This document shows, one piece after another, positions 10,901 through 20,570 of a DNA stretch of 24,060 nt. The translations under genes were made by a program, and so were the position numbers. The notes beneath the pieces are model-generated. The model was not told the origin of the DNA. It did not search any database and worked only from the letters and a program-made list of their open reading frames with translations. The stretch is from Spirogloea muscicola (Eukaryota > Streptophyta > Zygnematophyceae > Spirogloeales > Spirogloeaceae): NCBI GenBank assembly GCA_009602725.1, contig WELB01000030.1:469792-493851 (forward strand), written 5' to 3'. Position 1 is the first letter of the stretch. Each line of letters opens with the position of its first letter.

Positions 10901-13389
10901 CTGCTGTCCAGAGGTTGCGGCTTTGCAGGTGGGCGAGGTGGCGAGAGAACAGCGAAAGGGAGAAGAAACTGCAGGCTTTTGATGGGGAGCTTTCCGCTCA
11001 ACAGCAGCTTCTCTGTCAGAAGCAACCTGTAACAGCCCACGAAATTTAGGCTTCAGGGCTTGGAACCCAGAACCCTAGACGCAGAGACCCCCTGATCTCT
11101 AAAGTAGAGCTGGTTGACTTCAGAGTTGGTGATACAGACGAAGTGCATTGGAGATGCACTGAGTAAATTGGTCAACTGAAGTGATAATTATGCAAGTGTT
11201 GGCTTGATGAAGAAAGATATGAATGGTGAAATAGGAAGAGATGAATGTGAAGAACAAGAAGAGCCATGAAGATTCATAACGTACCTCAATGGTGCATTCG
11301 TCCACAGTAGAACTCCATACAGCTTAACCAACACCCTCCTGGCTGTAGGCAGCGGTAGACCCCGTTGAGATAACTTGAAGATTAAGGACTCAGCAAGCTT
11401 GGTTGAGGCAAACGAGTCCCTGATGGCACACATGAGATAGTGCCACAACCCCCCACTCAAGCTGTGTTCGTTGTCGCTTCCAGGTTCACTCTCCGTCCTG
11501 CTGAGATTCTCTTCAGCTGTGCTGTCCTCGTCACTAGCCAGAGTTGAGTCCAGTATTCTTTCTGAAGCAAGGTCTGACAAAAATGCAAGACCCGAATGCT
11601 TGTGAGATTTTGTGGATGAGGACGGACTCTCCAGGACAGGTCCTAGCAGGTCAGAGGAGCACAACAAGGAGGTCATATATTGAGCTGATGCATGGAGAGG
11701 AATGTATCCAGAACTCTCAAAGAAATAATTCTTAATGAGCCCCTTCCATAATAAGTATCATGCCTTAGCATATGTCAGACGGTGACTGACTTGGAAACTG
11801 CAGGCATCATCTTGGAGCCTAGGTATTCACCTGCATGACCACGGCGGCAGACTCGGGCCAAGAATGCACCAGCAAATGCAAGCGTCATATCAAGCTTGTC
11901 GTTCCCTTCTACATTACGGCTACTGCATTCGTTGTCATCTTGCTCGTGTCTAGCTGTCCAATTGTCTTGTACAGCTTGGAGGACTTGAGAGATGGTTGAA
12001 TTGAAAAAGGCTCTGAAGATGTGAGGTCAAGGTCTAGCAAGCACGCACTGATGGCCGTGCAAAGAATAACAATAAGCAATGTGAAGGTGATACAAGTCAT
12101 CTGCATAAAACAAAAGATTTATCACTGGCAAGCTCAGTCTCCAGCGCATGCTCATGTCTCGATGGGAAGCAACTACACATAAATCCACGCAAGAGAGAGG
12201 ATACACTGATTGCAGGCCAGCATCGGCTCGCAGTCTGACGCGGTCAGGCACAGAGGCAAGCAGCTGTGCCAGCGTCTCAACCCGCTTCAAGAGCCAGGCG
12301 GAAGCTCCTCCTCCTGGCTGCTCCGAGGCCCTCACAAGGGTTGTGGCCATAATCTGCGCCCCTTGGTGGCCGTCACACAGACAGAGGAGCAAGAGCCTGC
12401 CCGAAACTAGGTACACGATTAGCTGCCACTGAGGCAGTGAGGAACCTATGTGGAAGAATCATGATGCACCTTGAGCAATTTAATGCACAAAGAAGGCTCC
12501 AGCTGACACAGCTGAGAATTCAGGCATGCAGCCCAATAACGTGATGTGAAGGATAGGCTTGAAAAGGCTATCTGTTTGCTGGAAATCGCTTGCCTCTCAG
12601 CATGCCTGCAGATTGCACCATTCTGACTGGCCAGGAAAGGCAAGAGAGTCTCCAAAGCCACGGCAGGCGGCGCAGCCAGGAAGAAGGCACCCAGTAAGTC
12701 CACCGGGTCTGCAGAAAGGCTGCCGACTGGCTTGCTTGGGTGGAGCGACGTAATTGGTATGAGCTCCTCTTGCCACTTCGGCACAAAGTCTGTGTGGCAC
12801 ATAAGTTGCAAAGTGAGCAATCCATTGGGTGAACTAAAGCTGCTGAACTGACACTACGCCGCTCGATTCCGGAGTGGGCCGTGGCGATCAGACTCAGCAG
12901 GAGCACAGCCCTGACACGGCGACGCAAAACGTGGGATGCCATGGCGATCGACCAACCGAGCAGAAGGATGTGCGCGAGGGCGTCGAAGAGGCCCTCCTGG
13001 AAGTAGGAGCTGCCGTCCACTCCAGCGGCAGCGGCAGCAGCGACTGCCTGAGAAGACCAGTGTTTGTGCCAGAACCTGATGACAATCAGCTGGAAAATCT
13101 GACCACACTGCAGGCACAGTCCAGGCGGTCTGCAAGCGTCATGAGCCGAAGCGTGGTGATGGAGGACTTGCCTCGGCCAGGTAAGGGGCCGAATGGGCTG
13201 CCTGGCCTGCGAGAGCTGCAGGAGAGCCAGCACGGCGAGACGGATGAGCGGAAGCGAGGCGGCCGGCTCGCCATCTCGGCTGCGCGGACGCCGCGGGGCG
13301 GGCTAAGGCGCTCCACCCGCGGCAGCTGAGGCAGCGGGCGGGCTGGCTGGCGCACCGGCAGCGTCGGCCGGCCCGAGGCGCTCGGCGAG

Positions 13390-13434
<45 letters not shown>

Positions 13435-13540
13435 CTGGCGCCACAGCCTCGTCGCTCGCGCGGGCCAAGGCTCGCAGCACGCCCCGCGCGGCGGCGTCGT
13501 GGCCGTCGTCGCCGCCGCGGCTGCCGACGCCCGCCGCCAT
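7950..13540 (-). CDS. TELO2: TEL2/TELO2 telomere length regulation protein, about 14 exons
   Basis: Tel2 joins Tti1 and Tti2 in the TTT complex, which with Hsp90 and R2TP stabilises PIKK kinases (mTOR, ATM, ATR, SMG1) in cytosol and nucleus. Exons, high to low: 13540 to about 13300 (unclear), about 13107-12858, 12789-12470, 12428-12205, 12012-11831, 11684-11285, 11026-10797, 10665-10567, 10427-10015, 9805-9699, 9562-9393, 9240-8682, 8516-8315, 8153-7950; from exon 3 on all phases fit. Diagnostic segments: FLARVCRRGHA; LLLTEKLLLSGKLP; QQWASYEFIRSAPLKQQ; the acidic SSDDESLVAYNLADEEDLDD followed by PRQLRTCAAELRKGDDP; VERALRAVEPLVRALPDELD; QLYSPNVDLSQRLLILDVME; RRWGRKSLSRR; PPLAAAFMLPMMREFD; DFVLLGRMLQVLGKC; EVYVRRSAAYAASRALSAMP; terminal MAALCLQLHSVLA. 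Exons 9-11 cover the conserved telomere_reg-2 domain. Total is over 1,100 residues, longer than animal TELO2. A 39-T run in exon 1 breaks the frame, and exons 1-2 remain uncertain. Confidence 0.9.
12429..12469 (-). other. Putative 41-base TEL2 intron
   Basis: Between TEL2 exons 3 and 4. It has GT at 12469-12468 and AG at 12430-12429, and contains an in-frame TAG, so it must be removed to join CIKLLK to WQLIVYLVSGR. At 41 bases it is far shorter than the other introns of this gene. A misread exon end is the alternative. Confidence 0.5.
13394..13432. repeat. 39-base poly-A (poly-T in TEL2 coding sense)
   Basis: A pure run of 39 A on the + strand within the first TEL2 coding exon. On the minus strand it separates LARASDEAVAPA from a leucine-rich LLLAERLGPADAAG. 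A T count leaving remainder 2 on division by 3 (for example just TT) would put the two halves in one frame; 39 does not. It has the same length as the run at 1-39. Confidence 0.97.
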
Positions 13541-14931
13541 GGGCTGCGCACCTTGTGAAGACAAGGGCAGGAACACCAGCTCACTCCTATCTCTACGTGC
13601 ACTTGATTTCTACGTGCAGATTCGTGGTTACTTAACGGGTCAACTTAGCAGCAGGTGATGTACATCTGTCGATGGGCTTGCCTTATGTACTTGGCCACTC
13701 CGTCACTCAATACACATTCCATAGTCCTCTGTCTGAGCAGTATACCTATACAAGCAGCCATTGTGGAGTGCCCAGGCTGCTCCTTGGTGACTTGCTGCTA
13801 CTTACTAGGGGTTCCCGTGACCATTCTTCGTGGTCTGCGCTTTCCAGCCCCCTGAGGACCTTGTCATTCTACTCGGCCTGTCCTCTCACAGCCCTCCCCC
13901 CCTTTGGAAGAGCTTATTTCTCATAGTAAGGTGAAGTTCAATGTCATGAGCAGTGTCTGCCATAGTCGTAGGAAAATAGAATGCAGCCCGTGCTTCATTC
14001 CATGGCAGGCCCATCTTGCTGTGTCGATTATAGTCAACAGACATCAGAGAGGAAACGTGAAGTATAGAGGTGATTAGCAGTGACATCATATGGACAGGAT
14101 GAGATACGCCTGAGCTTGAGCAGTTATGGGCACCCTGCTCTTGACGCGCTCTGCCGGCGTCCACAATCACCACTTTCTGTCCCTGCTGTTTGTTCTCCTC
14201 ACTAGATGTGGTGCAACAATCACTACCCATGCTTAGACTGTCCATGGACTGCAATACGGATATTGGACAAAATCACAAGTACGCCCTTCAAGCTTCCGTG
14301 GCCTTGTTTAACAGAGTACAGATATGTACAATCAGATGTACAACCAAACTTCAACTCGGAACTGTACAGTTACACACCGGCAGATATATAACTCCACACC
14401 GAAGGGCTTGAGGGACAATTTTCATTCCTCAGCTGTAGGCAGCAGAAAGCCAGGCGGCCATACAATCTTTGCAGTCTTGAGGACCTGGTCTGCTTTGGAT
14501 TGCCTCTCGGCTGCTGTTCCATACTGCCTTTGAGTTCTTAGCCTAGATCCTTCTTCCAGACAACAAAGATGTCACCAACGGACATTATGCCACGAATGAG
14601 CAAAAGCAGACTTGATCAGGCACTTCCTGCCAAAATGAGTTGAAACAATGCACAAATTGGGGGAAAAATCACTGCCAACTGCCACTTCATACCCTGTCGA
14701 AAATCTACCACCTTCTCTGCTGTGCGCACTGTGCGACTTGTGCACGTAGCAATTCTGGCAGTGGATTATTAAGGTATCAGTCTCTTGAAGGAAAGCTGAG
14801 CCTATGCCTGTGCCCAGCCTTGACAACCAACCTGCCCAAGTTGCCTTCACCAGTCTATCCTGTTAGTACATGGTGTGCCAAAATTGAATACACGAGCTAC
14901 AGCTGAACTCCTCACAAAGACTACTCAAGAC
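13541..14931. other. Spacer upstream of TEL2, downstream of CURT1
   Basis: About 1.4 kb between two minus-strand genes; it should hold the CURT1 3' UTR and the TEL2 promoter. Minus-strand open frames at 14254-13886 and 14850-14572 have ordinary, non-GC-biased codons and no family resemblance. Two reverse copies of the dispersed repeat lie at about 13807-13860 and 13885-13922. No TATA-like or other promoter element could be assigned with confidence. Confidence 0.55.
13807..13922 (-). repeat. Two adjacent diverged dispersed-repeat copies
   Basis: At 13807-13860 the order CATTCTT, a G/T-rich block, CTGC, TTTCCAGCCCC matches the reverse-orientation copy at 17439-17514. At 13885-13922 CACAGCCCTCCCCCC followed by TTTGGAAGAGCTTATTTCTC matches the right part of the copies at 3235-3290 and 17692-17765. 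Both are degenerate, so edges are approximate. Confidence 0.5.
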
Positions 14932-16496
14932 TTAGTTGAAGAAGCTCCCTGAGCTGGCCTTCTCCTTGACATCCTGGATGTCAGACTCAATTGGCTTCGA
15001 GCTGCCAGTGACCTTGGTCTTGATGTCCTTGAAGTCTGACTCAACATCCTGCTGTGCGCCAGTGATCTTACCCTTGATCACCTCGATCTCCTCCAGCAAC
15101 TCCTTCCTGCTTGACTGCAGATTACAGTGGCAAGCGAACTCAGCATATGTTGGCCTGGCAACATGTGGCTTACATTGCACTGCACTTATAGGTCAATCTG
15201 TAGCATGATGCAAGCATGTAACTGCAGCCGGAGCTGCTGGATGGTTGCTGACCGTGCCACAATGTAAGAACGCCTCTTACCTTGAAAAGCAAGTACCGGT
15301 ACACGAACCAACCCGTGTAGCCAAGGCCGACCAGCTCCAGGAGCTTAGGCAGCTGAGATTCATCGCAGATACAAGCCAGTACTGTCAACTCAACATGGAT
15401 ACAGGTACTGCTGTGGACAACCCTGTCAGCCGCCTCCATCAAGCACAGAAGAAATGAAAGTAACAAATCTGATTGATCTTATGGGATTGTGTGATTCAAC
15501 CATTACCAGGGGCACAGAGTTCACAGCTCCCACAATGGTAGAAGAGAACCACAGGGCAACAAAAGCACCGCTGGCATAGGCAATCACAGCACCCTTGTTC
15601 TCGGTCTGCTCCCACTGTATATCATCAAAGCAATTGAGAGCTCAGTCCAATTCTTGCAAGAACACCGAGGACTTTGTGCTTCGAGCATCGAGAAACAAAG
15701 TTGCAGATGAACCCTATCAATCATAATGTAGACTTCTACGGAAGCTTGTGCTATTGCTGATTGAGATATTCATGTACTTAATATCTACAACGAGTATCAC
15801 ACCTGCCATCAGATAAACCTTGACAAGCACATACGTCCAAGTACTTATAATGTATGAGCAATGGCTCTGACGTTTTGTATAGAGCCATCGAATAGCGTCT
15901 CCGCAACCTACCCTCAGCTTCACGTCCTCAACGAACTTCTGAGTCTGGGCAGAGGCATCGGTGGTAGTCGAATCGGGATTGTAACGGGCACGCACACTCA
16001 GGGGAGCATACTGCTGGGCTGGTTTCAGATGGTAAGGGAAGCTGTTAGAAAGATACCAATGTAGGCAGCCGACATTACTTTGATTAGCTCCTCATGGCGT
16101 CCGAGCACACCATGGGTTACAGTCCTGAAATGTGCTTGACTGCTGAAGTTGACGTTCGGGCTCAATGAGGCAGGGGCATTCTGGCGATAGCCACCGCTGA
16201 GCTGAGCGGCAGACCTGAGCAAGTTCTGTAAGGATGCTTGGATGCTACTCGTCCTGTGTTGTGTCTTCACATAGTGCCAGGGCCAGGCCCAATGTTACAT
16301 TCATAGCGGAAAGACGTCAAGAGCAGGTCCGCTGCTCACCCTTGGGGGTGGAGCCGGCGACGGCGAGGCGGCTACCAACAAAGCCGTTGCGAAGGGCAAG
16401 GGGCCTGGCAGCAGCCGCGCTGCGGGGGCGCGCGGCGACGGTGCCCGTGGGGAGGGCGGCCACGGACGCCGGCGAGAAGGTGGAGACGGCGGCCAT
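14932..16496 (-). CDS. CURT1: CURT1 thylakoid curvature protein, 5 exons
   Basis: CURT1 proteins sit in thylakoid membranes, oligomerise at grana margins and bend the membrane. Exons: 16496-16340, 16018-15912, 15614-15507, 15352-15281, 15114-14932; phases join exactly to 208 residues. Residues 1 to about 50 are Ala/Ser/Arg-rich with few acidic residues, as in a chloroplast transit peptide. The core has helix 1 NKGAVIAYASGAFVALWF plus SSTIVGAVNSVPL (about 94-124), then helix 2 LPKLLELVGLGYTGWFVYRY (125-144), the family signature. After SSRKELLEEIE comes a charged amphipathic tail in which a 17-18 residue unit recurs three times (DVESDFKDIKTKV, PIESDIQDVKEKA and a weaker first copy). As I recall, plant CURT1 ends soon after one such helix, so this tail is long. 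ATG 16496 is chosen because it gives the transit peptide. The 321-base intron 1 carries an open frame not needed by the gene. Confidence 0.93.
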
Positions 16497-16932
16497 GGCT
16501 GGCGACGGAGAGGAGGCGGGTTCCTTTGGCGGCTGCGGCTTGGCGGCGGCGGCGGTGGCGGCGTCGACGAGGTCTGGTGCTCGGCTGGCTGGCGATGGCG
16601 GCTGCGGAGCTTCAGATCGGGGAGAACGGATGCCTGCCAGGCTTCCCCCTACCGGGGGGGTGGGGGGTCGCGGAGCTGGAGCCACGTGGCAGAAGCCCTG
16701 GCCGGCCATTGGCCGGCGGCCTCGCCCGCATGACCTTATGCCGCGCGGCCACTGGTCCAGCGCGGATGTCTTCCATCCATGCTGGCGTCCAGACGCGCAT
16801 GCCACGTGGATACTTCGCGTCATGACGCGTGGCGCTGCCGCGTGCGCGGAGGCGGACTTTGGCGGCCGTCAGCTGCTCATGGGTGGCTACCCGTTGAGGG
16901 ACTTCTGAATAGGAAATATCCGAAACGTCACA

Positions 16933-17383
16933 ATGGCCGTCCTAGCTACCTCTGGGTATGCGGTCGCCGGCGCCGCTCGCGCCAAGGAGCTCAAATACGC
17001 TGACCATCCGCCGGCAGACAAGTTCTTCCTGTTGGCCATAGACACCCATGCCTTTGTACTTGGCCATTGGCCTATGTTTGTTTCAAATACACGAAATTTT
17101 CACCCATGGGGCGCTGGGCGCTCGGTGGCTCGAGCTGCTCACCCAGCTCGCCCGCCACACCATCGCCCGTCGCTTCCATGGGGAGCCTGTAGACTTCCCT
17201 GCAGCAGGGTCGCTGGCGCAATTGTATCGCATGCGCCTGGCCGTCTCGCTGCAGCGGTCGATGGCCCGTGCGCTGCACCTTCGTGCCGGCCGGGCTCTTG
17301 CTGCTGCCTCTGGCTCTGGCCAGGGGACCCACTTTCAGGACCCTAGCCTCTCTGATTTGCGGCTGCTTAGCAGGGGTTACTGA
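16933..17383 (+). pseudogene. Coding-like fragment, unrecognised, possibly a gene remnant
   Basis: From about 17090 to 17350, in the frame closing at 17383, the sequence reads THGALGARWLELLTQLARHT, then IARRFHGEPVDFP and AQLYRMRLAVSLQRSMARAL. Third codon positions are mostly G or C, as in the real exons of this window, and the stretch alternates hydrophobic and basic residues like helices. An ATG at 16933 opens a different frame (MAVLATSGYAVAGAARAKEL) that also looks coding-like; a splice near 17050-17080 could join them, but I found no convincing pair of sites. The fragment runs directly into a dispersed-repeat copy at 17439. It could be a small unrecognised gene, a truncated duplicate or chance GC-rich sequence. 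No function is proposed. Confidence 0.3.
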
Positions 17384-17438
17384 GTGCTTTGCAGCTGCTT
17401 TCTTTCTTTGTGTGCTTTGTTTTCTTAGCGCTTCCTCT

Positions 17439-17514
17439 GGCCCCCCTTCTCGTACTTTGTTCATTCTTTTTTGGGCTGCTTTTCCAGCCCCTATCCTCAA
17501 TGGGCGAGCCCTTC
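17439..17514 (-). repeat. Dispersed short repeat, inverted copy
   Basis: Reading the minus strand, this aligns with copies A and B: GGGCTCGCCCATTGAGGATA, then GGGGCTGG, AAAAG, CAGCCC, an AAAAGAATGAACAAAG block and a closing GGGGCC. The 6-base stem GGGCTG / CAGCCC is intact although the loop is two bases shorter and spacer bases differ. Confidence 0.7.
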
Positions 17515-17691
17515 TCTCTGCAGCGTTTCCCCCCTCTTAAAGAAACCCTTCACCTTCACCTCTCTTACCACAAGCCATCTCCCTCTACTTGAAGAGTCTA
17601 CTTTCTCTTGATCACCATCCTCCTTTGAAGGTGCTTTGTCTTCGCGACCATCCTTTGTGGTACTTGCATAGCTATGTAATTTAATGCTCTC

Positions 17692-17765
17692 CGGCCTTTA
17701 AATCTTGTCCAGTCCTTTCGGGCTGCCCTACCATAACCCTCGCCCTTTGGACGAGCTTACTCCTC
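17692..17765 (-). repeat. Dispersed short repeat, diverged inverted copy
   Basis: On the + strand it shows CCTTTCGGGCTGCCCTACC followed by CCCTCGCCCTTTGGACGAGC and a pyrimidine tail, in the order seen in the copies near 3235, 13885 and 17439. One stem half is kept and the other is degraded. Confidence 0.45.
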
Positions 17766-19587
17766 TTCGCATCAAGGGCCTCGGATCCGAATCCAACAAT
17801 TGTGGGAGCGGCTTGTCATCCGGTGGAGCTGCTTGTTGCCCGTACGAGCTAGGCTTGAGTGTTTGCAGGCACCACTGTACCTTGGCTCTATTAACCACCC
17901 TCATCTGTGCTGCTGAGACATCGCTACTGGCGCTGCTGTCTCGAAGATGGCAAGGCATGCACGCTAAACGCACTTCGGCCCAGGGCTGTCACTCACAGGT
18001 TTATCTCTTCTGGTCACCCTTTCTACGATCTCCTGCCGGTACGGCTCGAGGCATTAGGGAGGTCGTCCCGTTGAAATCTCCATGAGCATGATCTATGCGC
18101 CATTGCCTCTTGGTTGAACACCCCCATATGATGCTCTCACATGATTAACGAGGTATCGTTCAAGACGGTCTTCGCTTGTCTCTCAGGTCCTGTGACTTGT
18201 GATCCTCTCAAGAGGCACCTTCACGTCTGCTTTCGCATATTTGTTGTACTGACATATTGATTGTGCTAATCGCTTTCATTTAGCTTACAGTTGTGGCAGC
18301 ACCCTTGATCAAGTGGTTGGCAATGTGCAGGGAAGATGTGCTTGGTGTCTTAATAGAGAGTGTCTTGATGTGGCTTGATGTCAATGTGTCTAGATGGCAC
18401 GTCCTTCTGCATGTCAGTGTAAGTAACCGTGGCTTGAAAAGGTCCCTTGGTGCAAGATGAGAGTTATTGCAGTGGCAAGAAGAGCAGGGGAGTTATCTGC
18501 ACACAGGCCGTGGTAAGGAGTTTTCTGATACAGGTTGAAGGCTGAAGACTGTACCTTCACAAGCTGATTACGCGAAAGTGACATACCAAGCCTCCCTCAA
18601 ATGGCCCACAGCACGACATTAAGCTGACCCAAAGCGTTGGTTTACCATCACCAAAGATTGATTGTTGTCATGCCCGGGCGCGTAGCGTCGTCGTAGCGTC
18701 GGCTAGAGGGCGAGCAGGGCTAACCGTGGTCGGATATCTCAGGTAGGAAGGTGGTATAGGGAACCTCAGCGGGGGTAACCCATGGGGTGACTCGCTGGGT
18801 AGGGTGCAACCCGGGTGGTGGGAGTGAGGCCATGCAGGGCAGGCTGCTGCTAGTCAGGCCGAGTCCTGGTCTGTAGGTGGACCTTCAGGTGTGGCACTTC
18901 GACGCGGATAGTGCGCTATACGGGCAGGCACGACATTGTTGCCTCCAATTTCAGCCCTTTCAACACGCTCAAGATGGTGATGCGAATTAGCAACAGTCAC
19001 GAATAAACAGTAACATGACATAGCATAACATGACTGAAATGATAAGCAGTGGAAGCGAGTAAGCTCATTCGTGCAAGAAACGTGGCGCAATGAGGTCTTC
19101 TTTCTTGGCTACCTCAATCAAGTATAGTACTATGTCTTAATGACAGGAGGCATGCATGCAAGCTATGCATGTCAATGATCAGAACAAGGACATGGATGGA
19201 GCTCGGTCCTTCCTTCGGCTGCAAAACAGGTGGTGTCCGGTCCAGGATCTGAGGTGCTCTGACCGCACTTCTCAGTGGAAGAGAAGCAGACACAGCCGCA
19301 TTTGATGCAGCCGTCATTGAAGTGGTAAGTGAATTTGCAATCTGCACCAGAAGCTCGCGCTCATGTGGATGTTTTGCAGACACTGCTAAAAATTGGAGGC
19401 CGGATCCATCAAATATAAATACATAGAATATCTGCACCTTCAGTCTGCAACAACAGTAAGCTCAAGCAGCAGCCAAGGAACATGGCTGGTTAAAGAGAAG
19501 GTGCCACAATGGCCTACAATCATCACAACAATTACTACCACCGATTGATAGGACCACCAGAAGGAAGCACGGTAGTACTCCATGAAG

Positions 19588-19664
19588 AAGAAGTGGCACT
19601 CCCAATGGGGGCAAGGGCTGCGAAAAGCCAGCCCGAAAAGAATTGACAAAGGTTTGGAGGGGCC
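19588..19664 (+). repeat. Dispersed short repeat, copy B
   Basis: Shares a perfect 47-base block with 2709-2755, about 17 kb away, and continues through AAAAGAATTGACAAAGG to GGGGCC with a few differences. It carries the same GGGCTG / CAGCCC hairpin. The exact identity over the left part implies recent copying, gene conversion or selection. Confidence 0.88.
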
Positions 19665-19680
19665 GAATCCATGCAGCCAT

Positions 19681-19772
19681 CTGCTCCCGTGTCTGTCTGT
19701 CTCTCTGTCTCTATTTCTGTCTCTGTCTATCTCTCGCTCGCTCGCTCGCTCGCTCGCTCGCTCGCTCTCGCG

Positions 19773-19831
<59 letters not shown>
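19681..19831. repeat. CTGT / CTCG / CT microsatellite cluster ending in N
   Basis: CTGT-rich sequence from 19681 passes into about eight CTCG units (about 19733-19767), a short CG alternation, and then a nearly perfect CT dinucleotide run to 19831. Base 19832 is N, so the run length is probably unresolved. It lies about 270 bases upstream of the ATG of the small membrane-protein gene and may be part of its promoter or 5' UTR. Confidence 0.95.
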
Positions 19832-20101
19832 NATCCACTACCTCGGCTCCCCTTTCCCTTCTCCGCTTCTCTTCCTCCCTCTCGCCACCGCAAGACTTCC
19901 AGCAGCCGGCAACCCGCACGGCTAATTAGCCTCAAACTCCCTCGCAGAGGGCCAGGGAGGGCCACTAGAGAGAGCCGCAAATGCGGATTGCCACTTGACG
20001 GCCGGCCTGACGTCCGCTCCAGGCCGCGCGCTCACCCTCCAAGCTGGACTTTGAGGCCGCACTCATTCTCTTGCTGGCCTGCCGACCACATCCTCGGAGC
20101 C

Positions 20102-20570
20102 ATGACGGACTTCTGGGTGTCGCTGCCCATCTTGGTGCTCCTCGCGCCGTTCCTCGCCATCCTGGGTGGCTGCTTCACGCTGGCCCAGTTCAGCTACGCC
20201 TTCTCGGCTCTAGCCCGTCAGGCCAGCCGCCCCGCCTCCAACAGCATCGCCAAGCTGCTCCGACCCTTCCTCAAGTCGTGGGTAAGCACCACGCCAGCTC
20301 CGCCGCTTCCGTTGCCTGCTCACATTGCTGTCGTTCAAGGCGTCCGCGGTTGGCAAGCTCTGTTGTTGTCCCCCACTAACAGAGGACCCCCCTCTCTGCA
20401 CCCTCCAGGTCCGGCATCTCACGGCGATGCTGGGCGATGCTGACAAATTCCTTACCAAGGTCGGGCTCACGCATGTCCTCCTGTGTGCTATTCTCCTGGT
20501 GCTTATTGTCTCGCTCGAGCGCCTGCATGGGCAACTCGCCCGCCCGCCAGGGCCTGGCGGGCGAAGGTGA
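20102..20570 (+). CDS. Small two-helix membrane protein, 2 exons, family unknown
   Basis: Exons 20102-20281 and 20409-20570 join in phase 0 (GTAAGC donor, CCTCCAG acceptor) to give 113 residues. Residues about 5-27 (VSLPILVLLAPFLAILGGCF) and 78-96 (VGLTHVLLCAILLVLIVSL) are hydrophobic enough to be membrane segments. Between them lies a basic, amphipathic segment (LARQASRPASNSIAKLLRPF). The C-terminus is Pro/Gly/Arg-rich and ends GPGGRR. Codons are strongly GC3-biased like the other real genes here, and the ATG at 20102 follows GAGCC. No family is recognised; a hairpin-like membrane protein of ER, mitochondrion or plastid would fit the topology, but this is inference. The CT microsatellite and an N lie upstream. 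Confidence 0.65.

Larger units (their letters stand above)
16497..20101. other. Gene-poor 3.6 kb stretch upstream of CURT1
   Basis: The first 400 bases are GC-rich and should hold the CURT1 promoter and 5' UTR; the open frames there look like GC-driven shadows. Then come a coding-like fragment (16933-17383), dispersed repeats (17439-17514, 17692-17765, 19588-19664), AT-balanced sequence without recognisable content to 18650, a G-rich block at 18670-18840 containing a close direct repeat of GTAGCGTCG, and CT/CTCG microsatellites (19681-19831). No RNA gene was identified. Confidence 0.5.

Noticed and set aside
11041-11115. tRNA-like text on the minus strand: a T-arm-like GGGTTCCAAGCCC, an AGAGA/TCTCT stem and a CTCTA/TAGAG hairpin
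   Set aside because: The anticodon-like loop has 8 bases, no 7-base acceptor stem pairs, and the D-arm is wrong. It lies within a TEL2 intron. At best a decayed tRNA or tRNA-derived remnant.
16025-16270. 81-codon minus-strand open frame
   Set aside because: Lies almost wholly inside CURT1 intron 1. Skipping it joins exon 1 (phase 1) to the exon at 16018 exactly, while including it breaks the frame.
16234-16908. Long + strand open frame, Ala/Gly/Arg-rich
   Set aside because: Antisense to CURT1 exon 1 and its GC-rich leader; composition alone explains the lack of stops.
17705-18085. + strand open frame of 126 codons
   Set aside because: Begins within a dispersed-repeat copy, has no family resemblance, and its codon use differs from the real exons.
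18670-18840. G-rich block considered as an RNA gene or SINE head
   Set aside because: No convincing paired A and B boxes, no stable tRNA or snRNA fold by eye, and no second copy seen in the window.
19114-19437. Minus-strand open frame with a FYVFIFDGSGLQFLAVSAKH-like start
   Set aside because: Codons are not GC3-biased like the real genes here, no upstream exon with a matching phase was found, and no family is recognised.
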